Numbered from the stretch's first letter, positions 8,230 to 17,304 are shown. The stretch: DNA of 64,000 nt from Cognatundibacterium aquatile (GCF_014699135.1 NZ_JACOFT010000005.1:291721-355720), one strand, 5' to 3'. Program-made: numbers and translations. The notes: a model not told the origin generated them from the sequence alone.

Positions 8230-10581
8230 TCAGCCGCGTAATTTCGCAAACGCTGCTGCCATCGCATTTCCGGCAGGGGCGGCTTCTTGTTTGCGTTGTT
8301 GCTGGTGTTGGCCGAGGCGTTTGGCGTCGTTGCGGTCGCCGCGTTGTTCCGGTTTGCTGCCGGGTTGCGGTGCGCTGTCGGTGAGGCGCATTGTGAGGGC
8401 GATACGCTGGCGTTTGACGTCGACTTCCATGACTTTGACTTTGACCACCTGACCGGCTTTGACGACGGTATGCGGGTCTTTGACAAAGGTGTTCGACAGT
8501 GCGGAAATGTGCACCAGGCCATCCTGATGCACGCCGATATCGACAAACGCGCCGAACGCGGCAACGTTGGTGACGACGCCTTCTAAAATCATATCGGGCT
8601 GCAAATCTTTGATGTCTTCCACGCCGTCTTTAAAGGTGGCGGTGGTGAATTCAGGACGCGGATCGCGGCCCGGTTTTTCCAGCTCTTTGATGATGTCGGT
8701 GATGGTCGGTACACCGAATTTGTCATCGGCGTATTTGGCGGGGTTCAGCGATTTCAATAAGCCACTGTCGCCGATCACGCCTTTCACATCTTTCTTGATA
8801 TCGGCCAGAATTTTTTCGACCAGCGGATACGATTCCGGATGCACTGCGGATGCATCGAGCGGATTGCTGCCGTTCATCACGCGCAAAAAGCCGGCGGCTT
8901 GTTCAAATGTTTTGTCGCCGAGGCGCGGCACTGCGCGCAGATCGGCGCGAGAGCTGAACATGCCTTTGGCATCGCGGAAATTGACGATGCTTTGCGCGAC
9001 GCTGGCAGACAAGCCGGACACCCGCGCCAACAAAGGCGCAGACGCGGTATTCACATCAACACCGACCGCATTCACGCAGTCTTCGACCACCGCATCAAGC
9101 GAGCGAGCCAACTGGGTCTGGCTGACATCATGCTGATACTGACCAACACCGATGGACTTAGGATCGATCTTCACCAACTCGGCCAGCGGGTCTTGCAGAC
9201 GACGCGCAATCGAGACCGCGCCACGGATGGACACATCCAGATCGGGCAATTCTTTAGAGGCGAATTCTGAAGCGGAATACACCGATGCACCAGCTTCAGA
9301 GACAACGATTTTAGTCAGCTTCAATTCTGGTTTGAGTTTGATTAAATCCTGCGCCAGTTTATCGGTTTCGCGTGAGGCGGTGCCGTTACCAATCGAGATT
9401 AATGACACCTGATGTTTTTCAGCGAGCTTCGCCAGCGTATGCAGCGAACCGTCCCAGTCATTGCGCGGCTGATGCGGATAAATCGTGGCGTGTTCCATCA
9501 CCTTGCCGGTCGCATCGACAATCGCAACCTTCACGCCGGTACGCAAGCCAGGATCGAGGCCCATCGTGGCGCGCGGGCCTGCCGGTGCGGCCAGCAATAA
9601 ATCTTTGAGGTTGCGCGCAAATACGTTGATGGCTTCGATTTCTGCACTCTCGCGCAGCTTACCCATGAGCTCGGTTTCCAGATGCATGAAGACTTTGACG
9701 CGCCATGCCCAGCGCACGGTATCGGCCAGCCATTTATCGGCCGGGCGATCTTTTTGGCTGACGCCGAAACGTGCGGCGATGCGGCTTTCACACGGGTTCA
9801 GCGGCGCATCCCATTTTGGTTTTTCTTCTTCAGTGTCGAGCCGCAAAGTGACGGTCAGCATTTCTTCGCGGCGACCACGGAACAAGGCCAGCGCGCGATG
9901 CGACGGAATGGTGCCCAGGGTTTCTGAGTAATCGAAATAATCGGCAAATTTTTCGCCTGCATCTTCTTTGCCTGCGACGACTTTGGATTCGACGATGCCG
10001 TGGTCGTTCAGATATTCGCGCAGCGCTTGCAACAGGCTCGCATCTTCGGCAAAACGTTCCATCAGAATCTGACGTGCACCATCGAGTGCGGCCTTGGTAT
10101 CGGGCACGCCTGGGTTGTCGCCGTTGTCGGTGCTGAACGCGGGTTTCAGATAATTGGCGGCCTCGGTTTCCGGCGTCAGCATCGGGTCGGCCAGCAAGGC
10201 GTCGGCCAACGGCAACAAACCTGCTTCAACGGCGATCTGCGCTTTGGTGCGGCGTTTCGGTTTGTACGGCAGATATAAATCTTCGAGACGGGTTTTGTCT
10301 TCGGCGTGGGTAATCGCATCAAGCAAGACTGGCGTCATCTTGCCTTGTTCGTCTATCGAAGCGATGATGGCGGCGCGGCGGTCTTCGAGTTCGCGCAGAT
10401 AACGCAGACGTTCTTCGAGCAGACGCAATTGGATATCGTCGAGGCCGCCGGTGACTTCTTTACGGTAACGGGCGATAAACGGTACGGTCGCGCCTTCATC
10501 CAGCAAGGCAACGGCAGCGGCCACCTGTACCGGTTTGGCGGCGAGTTCTACGGCGAGTCTTTGTTCAATCGAAGGCAGCAT
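8230..10581 (-). CDS. tex: Transcription accessory protein Tex (S1 RNA-binding)
   Basis: From [17 protein letters not shown] the protein has about 783 residues, the usual size of Tex. In order it shows the N-terminal helical part ([20 protein letters not shown]), the YqgF/RuvC-like domain ([17 protein letters not shown]), a helix-hairpin-helix part ([16 protein letters not shown]) and a C-terminal S1 domain ([28 protein letters not shown]). Its tail is glutamine/arginine-rich. Tex binds nucleic acids and the transcription machinery in the cytoplasm. The frame is open 45 codons further upstream, but those residues do not look like Tex and the start at 10581 fits the family. A terminator follows. 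Confidence 0.96.
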   Translation of the reverse strand: MLPSIEQRLAVELAAKPVQVAAAVALLDEGATVPFIARYRKEVTGGLDDIQLRLLEERLRYLRELEDRRAAIIASIDEQGKMTPVLLDAITHAEDKTRLEDLYLPYKPKRRTKAQIAVEAGLLPLADALLADPMLTPETEAANYLKPAFSTDNGDNPGVPDTKAALDGARQILMERFAEDASLLQALREYLNDHGIVESKVVAGKEDAGEKFADYFDYSETLGTIPSHRALALFRGRREEMLTVTLRLDTEEEKPKWDAPLNPCESRIAARFGVSQKDRPADKWLADTVRWAWRVKVFMHLETELMGKLRESAEIEAINVFARNLKDLLLAAPAGPRATMGLDPGLRTGVKVAIVDATGKVMEHATIYPHQPRNDWDGSLHTLAKLAEKHQVSLISIGNGTASRETDKLAQDLIKLKPELKLTKIVVSEAGASVYSASEFASKELPDLDVSIRGAVSIARRLQDPLAELVKIDPKSIGVGQYQHDVSQTQLARSLDAVVEDCVNAVGVDVNTASAPLLARVSGLSASVAQSIVNFRDAKGMFSSRADLRAVPRLGDKTFEQAAGFLRVMNGSNPLDASAVHPESYPLVEKILADIKKDVKGVIGDSGLLKSLNPAKYADDKFGVPTITDIIKELEKPGRDPRPEFTTATFKDGVEDIKDLQPDMILEGVVTNVAAFGAFVDIGVHQDGLVHISALSNTFVKDPHTVVKAGQVVKVKVMEVDVKRQRIALTMRLTDSAPQPGSKPEQRGDRNDAKRLGQHQQQRKQEAAPAGNAMAAAFAKLRG

Positions 10582-10765
10582 AAATCCAGAATCCAGACAA
10601 TAAAAAAGCAATGAAGGCGCAGATGATACGCAATTTGCAGCGTTGCGCCAGTCTTGACAGTCGTTCTGACTGCGGTTAATAGTCGGCATTCTGGCGTGGC
10701 TTGGTTCCCGCAGCATCCCGGAAGGATGACCCGCAGTGCCGCAAAAATGCTGCTCAGGAAGTAAA

Positions 10766-10845
10766 AAAGGGGGAGTATGTGGCGATTTACGCTTATTCTC
10801 TTAATGAAATCAAGGGTGTTTACACATACTGGGGGGAGTATTTTA
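10766..10845 (+). repeat. Paired GGAGTAT intergenic repeat, copy C
   Basis: GGAGTAT begins at 10772 and 10835, 63 bp apart. The second site reads ATACT-G6-AGTAT, identical in its core to copy A. The AAGGG box begins 23 bases before the second GGAGTAT. This copy lies in the divergent gap between tex and the secreted hydrolase, ending about 13 bases before the hydrolase start codon. Confidence 0.8.
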
Positions 10846-10857
10846 AAGGTGATTTTC

Positions 10858-11985
10858 ATGTTTTTTGGCCTTCCCAAACAGATCAGACATGTCGCTGTAT
10901 GGCTGGCGGCGGGCTTGCTGATTTGGCTGATGTCGCTGTCGCTGGTGATACGCCCGGCGCTGGCGGCCCCTGCGCCTGCTGACAATATGCGTGTCATTTC
11001 TACGGCTGCCATCGCCGCAATCACACCGGCAGCTTCAGCTTCGGCAGCAACCGCCAGCAGCGCATTGCAGCCATCAACATTCACCTTTGCCGATGGCGGC
11101 GTTGCCCTGTTTTATCAATGGGATAAACAGCCGTGGCAGGCGGAAACCGCGGTGTCTGCGCCGACGAGCTCCGTGGCAGCACCCGTGAATCTGATCTTCG
11201 TTGTCGCCGGTGCAGGTTGCGGTAGCATGGGACGATACTTGCCGCAGTATTTCACCGGATTGGAAGGTGAATCAGGGGCGACCCGCATCAGCGTTTTGCA
11301 GAAGCGCCATATCAGCGATCAGGCCAGCGGCGACGAATGCAGTGAGGCATTTATCCGCGCTGATCATCTGAGCCAATGGCAGGCCGATCAGCGGGCATTC
11401 ATACAAGCGCAGTTACGCCAATTCAAACAACAAGGCATGCAGCCACGGCGCGTGATTTTGTTGGGCATTTCTGAAGGTGCAGAGCTGGTACCGCTGTTGG
11501 TGCCGATGTTGGCGCGCGATCTGCCGCACATCACGCATCTGGCCTTGCTGGCGAATGCGGGAAATAGCGCGATTCCCACGTATCGCGCGCTCGCTGGCAT
11601 CTATCCGCATATGCAGCAGGGCTGGAATGTTTTATCCAGCGCATTGGCAAGTTCCCCTGCTGACCCTGAGCAGTCACGTATTCACGGACGCAGCTGGCGC
11701 TACTGGTCGGAAATCGCTGGTGTTGATCAGACGCGTAATCTGATCGCCGCTCGCTTGCCGGTCTTCGTTGGTATCGGTGAGGCGGACACCTTAATTCCGC
11801 CGGGAGCGGCAAACGCCTTGAGAAAAGCGTTCGGCGATGCCGGGCGCAGCAATCTGCAACTGCGTGTTTATCCCGGTGCTGATCACGGCTTGCGTGGTGA
11901 GCATAAAAATTATCTGCCAGATTTTATGTGGCAACTGGATCAGTGGTTGCTGGATGAAGAGAATCCGAAGCCCAGCTTCCGGTGA
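10858..11985 (+). CDS. Secreted alpha/beta hydrolase-fold protein
   Basis: The preferred start (10858) has AAAGGTGA just upstream and gives an N-terminal signal peptide with a long hydrophobic run ending RPALAAPAPA. The body has an alpha/beta-hydrolase pattern: oxyanion region FVVAGAGCGSMGRY, nucleophile elbow GISEGAELV, acidic residue in GIGEADTLIP, and histidine in PGADHGLRGEH. It is likely a periplasmic esterase or peptidase-like hydrolase of about 375 residues. The ribosome site lies just after the second GGAGTAT box of repeat copy C, so the repeat may influence its expression. Substrate unknown. No neighbour shares its strand closely; the next gene begins 263 bases later. Confidence 0.8.
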   Translation: MFFGLPKQIRHVAVWLAAGLLIWLMSLSLVIRPALAAPAPADNMRVISTAAIAAITPAASASAATASSALQPSTFTFADGGVALFYQWDKQPWQAETAVSAPTSSVAAPVNLIFVVAGAGCGSMGRYLPQYFTGLEGESGATRISVLQKRHISDQASGDECSEAFIRADHLSQWQADQRAFIQAQLRQFKQQGMQPRRVILLGISEGAELVPLLVPMLARDLPHITHLALLANAGNSAIPTYRALAGIYPHMQQGWNVLSSALASSPADPEQSRIHGRSWRYWSEIAGVDQTRNLIAARLPVFVGIGEADTLIPPGAANALRKAFGDAGRSNLQLRVYPGADHGLRGEHKNYLPDFMWQLDQWLLDEENPKPSFR

Positions 11986-12075
11986 TGGAGTTTGATTAAA
12001 AGCAAAGTTTATTTGCTGCAAAAATAATAATTTTGAAAAAGTGTTGTTTTGTATGTTTTGCTAACAATTTTAAGC

Positions 12076-12104
12076 ATTACAAAAACAAACGCGCTCTTTA
12101 TAAT
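12076..12104 (+). promoter_or_regulatory. Candidate sigma-70 promoter of the COG3014-ycfL-lpoB locus
   Basis: A perfect TATAAT (12099-12104) is preceded after 17 bases by ATTACA (12076-12081), a partial match to the -35 box. The surroundings are AT-rich, and the first gene of the locus starts about 145 bases downstream. Confidence 0.5.
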
Positions 12105-12248
12105 TTCCCGTTTTAATGCTGGTCATGCCTTGGTAATACCTTATTTTGCAGGGCAGTATTTATCACTTTGTACGATGTGTACCTGATCGTTACAAAAATG
12201 ATGTTGCTAGTCCGGCCGCCTTTTTCAACACTCAAATATATAAGCTAA

Positions 12249-13742
12249 ATGCGCCTCTCTTCCTTCTCGCTCACACCTCTGGTTGCTGCTCTGGTTCTCA
12301 CTGGTTGCGTTACAACGCAAACCCACGACAGCAAAGTCTCTAACTCACTGGCAGTTGTTAAAACCGGGCAGATCGAGGATGCGATCCGTCAGGTGGAAGA
12401 GCAGACTAAAGGTGCTAATCAGAATGATTTATTGCTGAATCTGGAAAAAGGCGAACTGATGCGTATCGGTAAGCGTTATCAGGACAGCTTGAATGCGCTG
12501 ACGATTGCCGACACCAAGGTGAAAGAGTGGGAAGAAAACGCTAAAAGTAATCCGCAGAAATTGATGGGCCAGATCGGCGCCACGATCATGGGCGACGCCA
12601 GCCGCGATTACGAAGGACAGGATTACGAAAAAGTGATGCTGACTGTACGGATGGCGATGGATCGTATCAATCTGGGTGATCTTGATACTGCCCGCGTCGA
12701 TATCAAACGCACGCATGAGCGTGAAGCGGTGATTGCTGAATTCCGTTCCAAAGAAACAGAGTCCGCCGAAAAGGAAGCGAAAGAAAAAGGTGTAACAACC
12801 AGTAACAAGGAAATTAACGGTTATCCGGTTGAAACCCTGAATGACCCTGAAGTGCTGAAACTGAAGAACGGTTATCAGAATGCACTGAGTCATTACCTCG
12901 CAGGTTTTGTATACGAAGCCCTGAATGAACCAGGTCTGGCGGCACCAGGCTATCGCAAGGCGATAGAATTGCGCCCGGATTTGCCGGTGCTGGAAGATGG
13001 CTTGAAGGGCCTTGATCAACGCACCAGCTTCCGCCGCAAAAAAGGCGTGACGGATGTCCTGTTCGTGGTCGAAACCGGTAATGCGCCAGCCCGTCAGTCA
13101 CAGAAATTTGCGTTGCCTTTGCCAACCTCACGCGGTCTTGTTACTGTATCGCTGACTTTCCCTGTGATCCAGCCGGATAAAGAAGCGGCGGTGATCCGTT
13201 CGGTGAATATCGCGAATCAATCTTTGCCAACGGCATTGATCACTGATTTCAACGTCATGGCGCGTCGTGCATTGAAAGATGAAATGCCTGGTATTTACAC
13301 CCGCGCTGCGATCCGCGCGATTACCAAAGGTGTGGTGCAGGATCAGGTCAATAAAAACTTCGGCGCACTCGCTGGTCTGGCTGCTAATATTGCCGTGGTA
13401 GCGACTGAAGGCCCGGCAGATGATCGTATGTGGCGTAGTCTGCCAGAGCGCGTCTTTATTGCTCGTGCGTTTTTACCACCGGGCGAATATGATGTGAATT
13501 TTTCGGGTCGTCCTGGCGAAAGCACCAAGCTGAGTATTGATGGTCGTTACATGGTGGTGCCAGTGCGTTTGTATCCGAACAAAACTTATGTCGGTGATCT
13601 GGCAAAATTCGGTAGCGTGACACCAGCGGCGCAAATCGCAGCGGAAACGCCAGCGGTAAAAGCCGCACCGACGAAGCCAGCGAACAGAAAAGCAGCGCAA
13701 AAGCAGGTGAAACCAGCTGCTGCAACTGCAGGTGCTAACTAA
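12249..13742 (+). CDS. COG3014-family lipoprotein with TPR-like repeats
   Basis: The 497-residue product has a lipoprotein signal ending LVLTGC, so it is probably lipid-anchored. The helical N-terminal half contains TPR-like segments (LAVVKTGQIEDAIRQVEEQ, YLAGFVYEALNEPG, YRKAIELRPDLPVLEDGL), which match the COG3014 group. The C-terminal half is strand-rich (LPLPTSRGLVTVSLTFPVIQ, FLPPGEYDVNFSG) and ends in an alanine/lysine-rich low-complexity tail. It opens a four-gene locus whose next members are YcfL-like and LpoB-like, so a role in cell-wall synthesis or outer-membrane assembly is inferred. The ribosome site is weak. No enzyme motif is visible. Confidence 0.82.
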   Translation: MRLSSFSLTPLVAALVLTGCVTTQTHDSKVSNSLAVVKTGQIEDAIRQVEEQTKGANQNDLLLNLEKGELMRIGKRYQDSLNALTIADTKVKEWEENAKSNPQKLMGQIGATIMGDASRDYEGQDYEKVMLTVRMAMDRINLGDLDTARVDIKRTHEREAVIAEFRSKETESAEKEAKEKGVTTSNKEINGYPVETLNDPEVLKLKNGYQNALSHYLAGFVYEALNEPGLAAPGYRKAIELRPDLPVLEDGLKGLDQRTSFRRKKGVTDVLFVVETGNAPARQSQKFALPLPTSRGLVTVSLTFPVIQPDKEAAVIRSVNIANQSLPTALITDFNVMARRALKDEMPGIYTRAAIRAITKGVVQDQVNKNFGALAGLAANIAVVATEGPADDRMWRSLPERVFIARAFLPPGEYDVNFSGRPGESTKLSIDGRYMVVPVRLYPNKTYVGDLAKFGSVTPAAQIAAETPAVKAAPTKPANRKAAQKQVKPAAATAGAN

Positions 13743-13812
13743 GTAAAACTGGCAAGACGACAGAAACCAGTCGATTTAATTGATGTACAAAGTTACTAAG
13801 GAAAAATCATCC

Positions 13813-14208
13813 ATGATGTCTAAAAAAATTGCCGTTTGTGCGGCTGTCATCGCAGCCTGCTTTGCTGCACCGGTCATGGCCGAAGATGTGCCAAATGCAG
13901 TTTCTCCTGGCATTGCTGCGAAATTAATGGTGCGCGGCACGCTCGAAGGTGTGCAGGTCACTGATCTGCGCGGTCAGCGTCGCAACGACGTGCTGGTTGT
14001 GCAGGCCGAAATGTATAACACTACAGCCAAAGATGTGCGCGTGTATTACCGTTTCCGCTGGACAGATGCGGCCGGTATGCAGGTTGGCGACGGCGAAGTC
14101 TGGAAACCATTGATGATACTGGGTAAGCAAAGCCAGCTCGTCAAAGGCACAGCCTATGGCCCGCAAGCGACAGATTTCAAAATCGAAATGAGCGCTGAGC
14201 CACGTTAA
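13813..14208 (+). CDS. YcfL family protein (DUF1425)
   Basis: Starting at 13813 after AAGGAAAA, the product has about 131 residues with a cleavable signal peptide (MMSKKIAVCAAVIAACFAAPVMA). The mature part, including GVQVTDLRGQRRNDVLVVQ and VRVYYRFRWTDAAGMQV, is a small beta-sandwich characteristic of YcfL. In Escherichia coli ycfL lies next to lpoB; the same pairing is kept here. The exact role of YcfL is unknown, but the link with the LpoB family suggests an envelope function. An ATG 11 codons upstream (13780 in frame) is less likely because it precedes the ribosome site. Confidence 0.85.
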   Translation: MMSKKIAVCAAVIAACFAAPVMAEDVPNAVSPGIAAKLMVRGTLEGVQVTDLRGQRRNDVLVVQAEMYNTTAKDVRVYYRFRWTDAAGMQVGDGEVWKPLMILGKQSQLVKGTAYGPQATDFKIEMSAEPR

Positions 14209-14253
14209 TCACAGATTTGTTTTAAAAAAATTGTACAGAACTACGGAGTTATT

Positions 14254-14868
14254 ATGAAACGCATTTCCTCTTTATCGACTACTTTGTGCCTGATGATTCT
14301 GGCCGTGACTTCTCTGTCTGCTTGCCAGACAAAATTATCGCAGCCGACCGTCAGCCTCGCGCGTCAGGTCAATTATGGCGACAACAAAGCGGTAGAAACA
14401 GTGACGAATGAATTCGGTTCGACTGATCTGCAAATGATTGCAGAAAAAATGGTAGGTTCCTTGCTCGAAGATCCGGCACTGGCAAATCGCCCGACACTGA
14501 CACTGGCCGGCGTGCGCAATAAAACCAGCGAATACATCGACACTAAATCGATCATGAACAGTATTCAAACTGCGTTGGTGAAAAGTAAAAAAGTAAAATT
14601 CACACGTAGCGCGGATGAAATGCAGCAAGGCGTGGATGAGTTGCAACGTCAAAATCAAAGTGGCTTGTACAAATCCCAGGGTAAAGCAAAAGTGGGCAAC
14701 ATGACGGCAGCGAAATATTCACTCGAAGGTGAAATCGTTTCTATCGTCAAACAAAATTCCACGACTAAAGATGTGTTCTACAAGATGACATTGAAACTGT
14801 ATGACATCGAAGATGGTTCCATCGAATGGCAGGATGAAAAAGAAATCCGTAAAACATCGAAAAAATAA
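14254..14868 (+). CDS. lpoB: LpoB-like penicillin-binding protein activator lipoprotein
   Basis: The 204-residue protein has a lipoprotein signal ending SLSAC. The conserved LpoB-type features follow: FGSTDLQMIAEKMVGSLL, RPTLTLAGVRNKTSEYIDT, SIMNSIQTALVKSKKVKF and the closing LYDIEDGSIEWQDEKEIRK. LpoB in enterobacteria reaches through the peptidoglycan to activate the synthase PBP1b. The homologue here probably sits on the outer membrane, though its partner in this organism is not shown. It lies 45 bases after the ycfL-like gene, with GGAG-type sequence before the ATG. Confidence 0.88.
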   Translation: MKRISSLSTTLCLMILAVTSLSACQTKLSQPTVSLARQVNYGDNKAVETVTNEFGSTDLQMIAEKMVGSLLEDPALANRPTLTLAGVRNKTSEYIDTKSIMNSIQTALVKSKKVKFTRSADEMQQGVDELQRQNQSGLYKSQGKAKVGNMTAAKYSLEGEIVSIVKQNSTTKDVFYKMTLKLYDIEDGSIEWQDEKEIRKTSKK

Positions 14869-14921
14869 TCAGCCCTGATCAATCTTTAACCGGTTTTTAA
14901 CCGGCTCCTGAAGGACGCAAG

Positions 14922-15746
14922 ATGTTGAATATGAAAAAAATTCTGGCAGGCGTTTTCTGCTCCGCAGCGGCATGCAGCGCGCTGGCAGCAGAACCGAAAA
15001 TTGCCGTGACCGATCTGACTTACGAAGAAAAAGTCAGCGAGTATTTCCGTGTCGTTTCTGCCAGCAGCAAAAGCAGTGTCAAAGGTAGCTACAGCGAACG
15101 CGAAACCGATCGCAGCTATTCACAACGCGGCAAAATCGATGCCAAGAGCGAAAGCAATTACTACGAAGCGGAAGGTTTTTACACCTATATCGATCGTGGC
15201 GAATTAAAAACCTACACGGCTGATTTAAAAGGCGCGATGATCAAAGGCGGTGGTGTGCATCTGATTCAGGCGCGTCCGTATGTTGGTAAACCGATGGAAA
15301 AAATTTACGACATCATCGGTCGTATCAAACAAGGCATGTATCCCGGCGCGGATTATGTGTTGTTCGGCACAGTCAGCAATATCCAGTTCCGTCAGGAAAG
15401 CAATCAACTGCAATACGGGAATTCGATGACAGCCAGCCTGTCACTCGATCTGGTGGCCGATTTCAGCCTGATTAATACCAAAACCTATGAGGTCAAAGCG
15501 GCTTTCAGCGCGAGTGGTTCCGGTGTTGATACTAAGATCATCAGCCGTGCCGGTGATCGCGTTGTCTTCAATCGCGGCAAGGTCATGCAGGAAACGTCAC
15601 GCAGTCTGGCAGATGCCGCCTATAACGAGCTGATGGTGCAGTTCGGTTTGCCACGCGGCGCGAACCGTCCGGCGAATGTCAATGGTCAGCCAGTGGTACC
15701 TGCAGTGCCAGTACAAAATACAGAACCAGTGACGGTGTATCGTTAA
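14922..15746 (+). CDS. CsgG-like secreted protein of the lpoB locus
   Basis: The 274-residue product has a signal peptide (MKKILAGVFCSAAACSALAAEP) and a mature start PKIAVTDLTYEEKVSEYF that resembles the opening strand of CsgG/LpoB-like folds. A serine-rich insert with tyrosines follows (SSKSSVKGSYSERETDRS), then YPGADYVLFGTVSNIQF, DLVADFSLINTKTYEV and a proline-rich tail. AAGGA precedes the start by six bases. It ends the locus and is followed by a strong terminator. The fold resemblance suggests a periplasmic or outer-membrane partner of the LpoB-like protein; no precise function can be given. Confidence 0.7.
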   Translation: MLNMKKILAGVFCSAAACSALAAEPKIAVTDLTYEEKVSEYFRVVSASSKSSVKGSYSERETDRSYSQRGKIDAKSESNYYEAEGFYTYIDRGELKTYTADLKGAMIKGGGVHLIQARPYVGKPMEKIYDIIGRIKQGMYPGADYVLFGTVSNIQFRQESNQLQYGNSMTASLSLDLVADFSLINTKTYEVKAAFSASGSGVDTKIISRAGDRVVFNRGKVMQETSRSLADAAYNELMVQFGLPRGANRPANVNGQPVVPAVPVQNTEPVTVYR

Positions 15747-15771
15747 TCGGTCATCGCTGTTTTAGTAACTG

Positions 15772-15799
15772 AAAAGCCAGCAGAAATGCTGGCTTTTTT
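15772..15799 (+). terminator. Rho-independent terminator of the lpoB locus
   Basis: AGCCAGCA (15775-15782), GAAA loop, TGCTGGCT (15787-15794) and a run of T follow the CsgG-like gene by about 28 bases. Confidence 0.92.
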
Positions 15800-15862
15800 A
15801 TGTCACTTCCATCCGCGAAACTGCGTAATATTTTGTGTGAAATTGTTGCGTGAAATAGCATT

Positions 15863-15942
15863 TTTAGGGGAGTATAAGCAAAAAATTCCATCATCTCCTT
15901 ATGAAATAAGGGCTTTAAAATATACTCCGGGGAGTATATTTG
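15863..15942 (+). repeat. Paired GGAGTAT intergenic repeat, copy D
   Basis: GGAGTAT begins at 15869 and 15931, 62 bp apart. The second site is the best palindrome of the family: ATATACTCC facing GGAGTATAT around 15920-15939. AAGGG lies at the same phase (its first G 21 bases before the second GGAGTAT). This copy lies between the lpoB-locus terminator and the LprI-like gene. Confidence 0.8.
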
Positions 15943-16071
15943 ATGCCAAATGACAGGCTGGTGCCGTCACTGAACACCTGGCCAGTCGCATAGCTGATCT
16001 GCGCGAGATGTTTATTTTATGCGCCGGGTTGCTGGAAATGTCTGTCTGAATTTTTTTGAATAGGTGATTGA

Positions 16072-16524
16072 ATGATGAAACGTAAACCGTTTGCACAGCT
16101 GTTCTTCTTCGCTATTTTTGCGCTTGCCGCAAATGTTGGTAATGCCGCGAATGCCGCTGGGGCAGATCGATATGTCCCTGTATGCGTTGATATGAAGGGC
16201 TATCAGGCAGAGGCTGAGTGCTTCAGTCATCAGCTTGATTTGAAAGAGGCTCAATTTAAAAAGTACTATCTGGCAGCGCAGAAGCAGGATATAAAAATAT
16301 ACGGCGGCAACGCCGAGGAATTAGCCGAATCACAGCAGATGTGGGAACAGTATCTGCGAAAGCATTGCGACTATCTGTACAGCCGTGAGCAAGGTACTGC
16401 CCGGATACGCGATTCTGCCGAGTGCCGGTTGCGACTGTATGACGAGCGCATTGACGAAATATGGATTTCGTATTTAAGGTATTTTGGTTCTGCTGAGCCG
16501 GTTCTTCGCGATCCCCGGAAATAA
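16072..16524 (+). CDS. LprI-like (DUF1311) secreted protein
   Basis: The 150-residue protein has a signal peptide (MMKRKPFAQLFFFAIFALAANVGNA, followed by an Ala/Asn-rich site). The mature part carries the cysteine/tryptophan spacing of the LprI/DUF1311 family: AECFSHQLDLKEAQFKKYY, then QQMWEQYLRKHCDYLYS and AECRLRLYDERIDEIW. Some members inhibit lysozyme in the periplasm; others are uncharacterised. It is transcribed alone, downstream of repeat copy D. Confidence 0.75.
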   Translation: MMKRKPFAQLFFFAIFALAANVGNAANAAGADRYVPVCVDMKGYQAEAECFSHQLDLKEAQFKKYYLAAQKQDIKIYGGNAEELAESQQMWEQYLRKHCDYLYSREQGTARIRDSAECRLRLYDERIDEIWISYLRYFGSAEPVLRDPRK

Positions 16525-16655
16525 TGTTTCTTTATGGCGCAGATGCTTTGCAGCGATTGTAGTCGCGCCATGCATGAAATAGGCAACGTCCGTGGTCATG
16601 ATGGCCTATACTGAATCTTCACTTGCATACGCGGGTGCTTACCCGGAGTCAGATC

Positions 16656-16784
16656 ATGAGCAAAGTTACCAAGAGCAATAAAGAAACCAAGAAGCAGGCC
16701 TCATCCACTCCTAAAGAAAAAAAGGCAGCAAAGGAAGCGAAGAAAGTAGCGAATGCTGTTATTCCCTGGACACCGCGCGCATAA
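16656..16784 (+). CDS. Small lysine-rich protein, 42 residues
   Basis: An ATG at 16656, preceded by GGAG at eight bases and a TATACT-like box near 16605, opens a 42-codon frame. The product is mostly Lys, Ala, Glu and Ser (MSKVTKSNKETKKQASS, then KEKKAAKEAKKVANAV) and ends VIPWTPRA. A perfect terminator follows the stop by about 20 bases, which supports a real short transcription unit. I recall similar tiny basic proteins in other Burkholderiales, but know no function. The charge suggests nucleic-acid or ribosome binding; this is inference only. Confidence 0.65.
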   Translation: MSKVTKSNKETKKQASSTPKEKKAAKEAKKVANAVIPWTPRA

Positions 16785-16800
16785 CCGCGTTGACTTGAGC

Positions 16801-16836
16801 AAAAAAAACGATGTGTTGAACAGCATCGTTTTTTTT
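16801..16836 (+). terminator. Rho-independent terminator of the small lysine-rich gene
   Basis: AACGATG (16807-16813) pairs with CATCGTT (16824-16830), with A-runs on the left and a T-run on the right. It may act in both directions. Confidence 0.85.
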
Positions 16837-16874
16837 CGCCGGTCAATGTTAGCGATCAATATCCGCGATATATA

Positions 16875-17288
16875 TCAGCGATAAATATCGGGCCGATGAA
16901 TTTCCATAAAATTTTCTGGTGTTGCCGGTGAGCGGAAACCAAATTTTTCATACAGGCCGCGTGCCGAGCTACTGACCAGTATGAAGCGGCGTATGTTTTG
17001 CAGATCAGGATGATCTTGTATCACTTCCAGCAGATGGCGGCTATGACCTTGGCCACGGAAATCCGGCAAGACAAACACATCCATCAGATAGGCGAATGTG
17101 GCATGGTCTGTGACTACCCTGGCAAACGCGATTTGTTTGCCATCAATAAATCCGCCAAAGCACAGGGAATGCTCAATTGAACGTTGTACCGTTTCCAGCG
17201 GAATCCCTTGCGCCCACGGTGAGGTCGTGGATAAAAAATCGTGTATCAGCGCAATGTCGAGCGCGGTTTTATCTGTCGTAATGTGCAT
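16875..17288 (-). CDS. GNAT family N-acetyltransferase
   Basis: From the start at 17288, which has GGAAAAGAA upstream, the product is 137 residues. It shows the GNAT core: an N-terminal helix pair, the strand YLMDVFVLPDFRGQGHSRHLLEVI with the RGQGHS pyrophosphate loop for acetyl-CoA, and the closing ARGLYEKFGFRSP. The longer frame to 17330 would overlap prmC and is less likely. It lies 16 bases downstream of prmC on the same strand. The substrate is unknown; related enzymes act on small amines. Confidence 0.85.
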   Translation of the reverse strand: MHITTDKTALDIALIHDFLSTTSPWAQGIPLETVQRSIEHSLCFGGFIDGKQIAFARVVTDHATFAYLMDVFVLPDFRGQGHSRHLLEVIQDHPDLQNIRRFILVSSSARGLYEKFGFRSPATPENFMEIHRPDIYR

Positions 17289-17304
17289 AAAAATTCTTTT
17301 CCGA

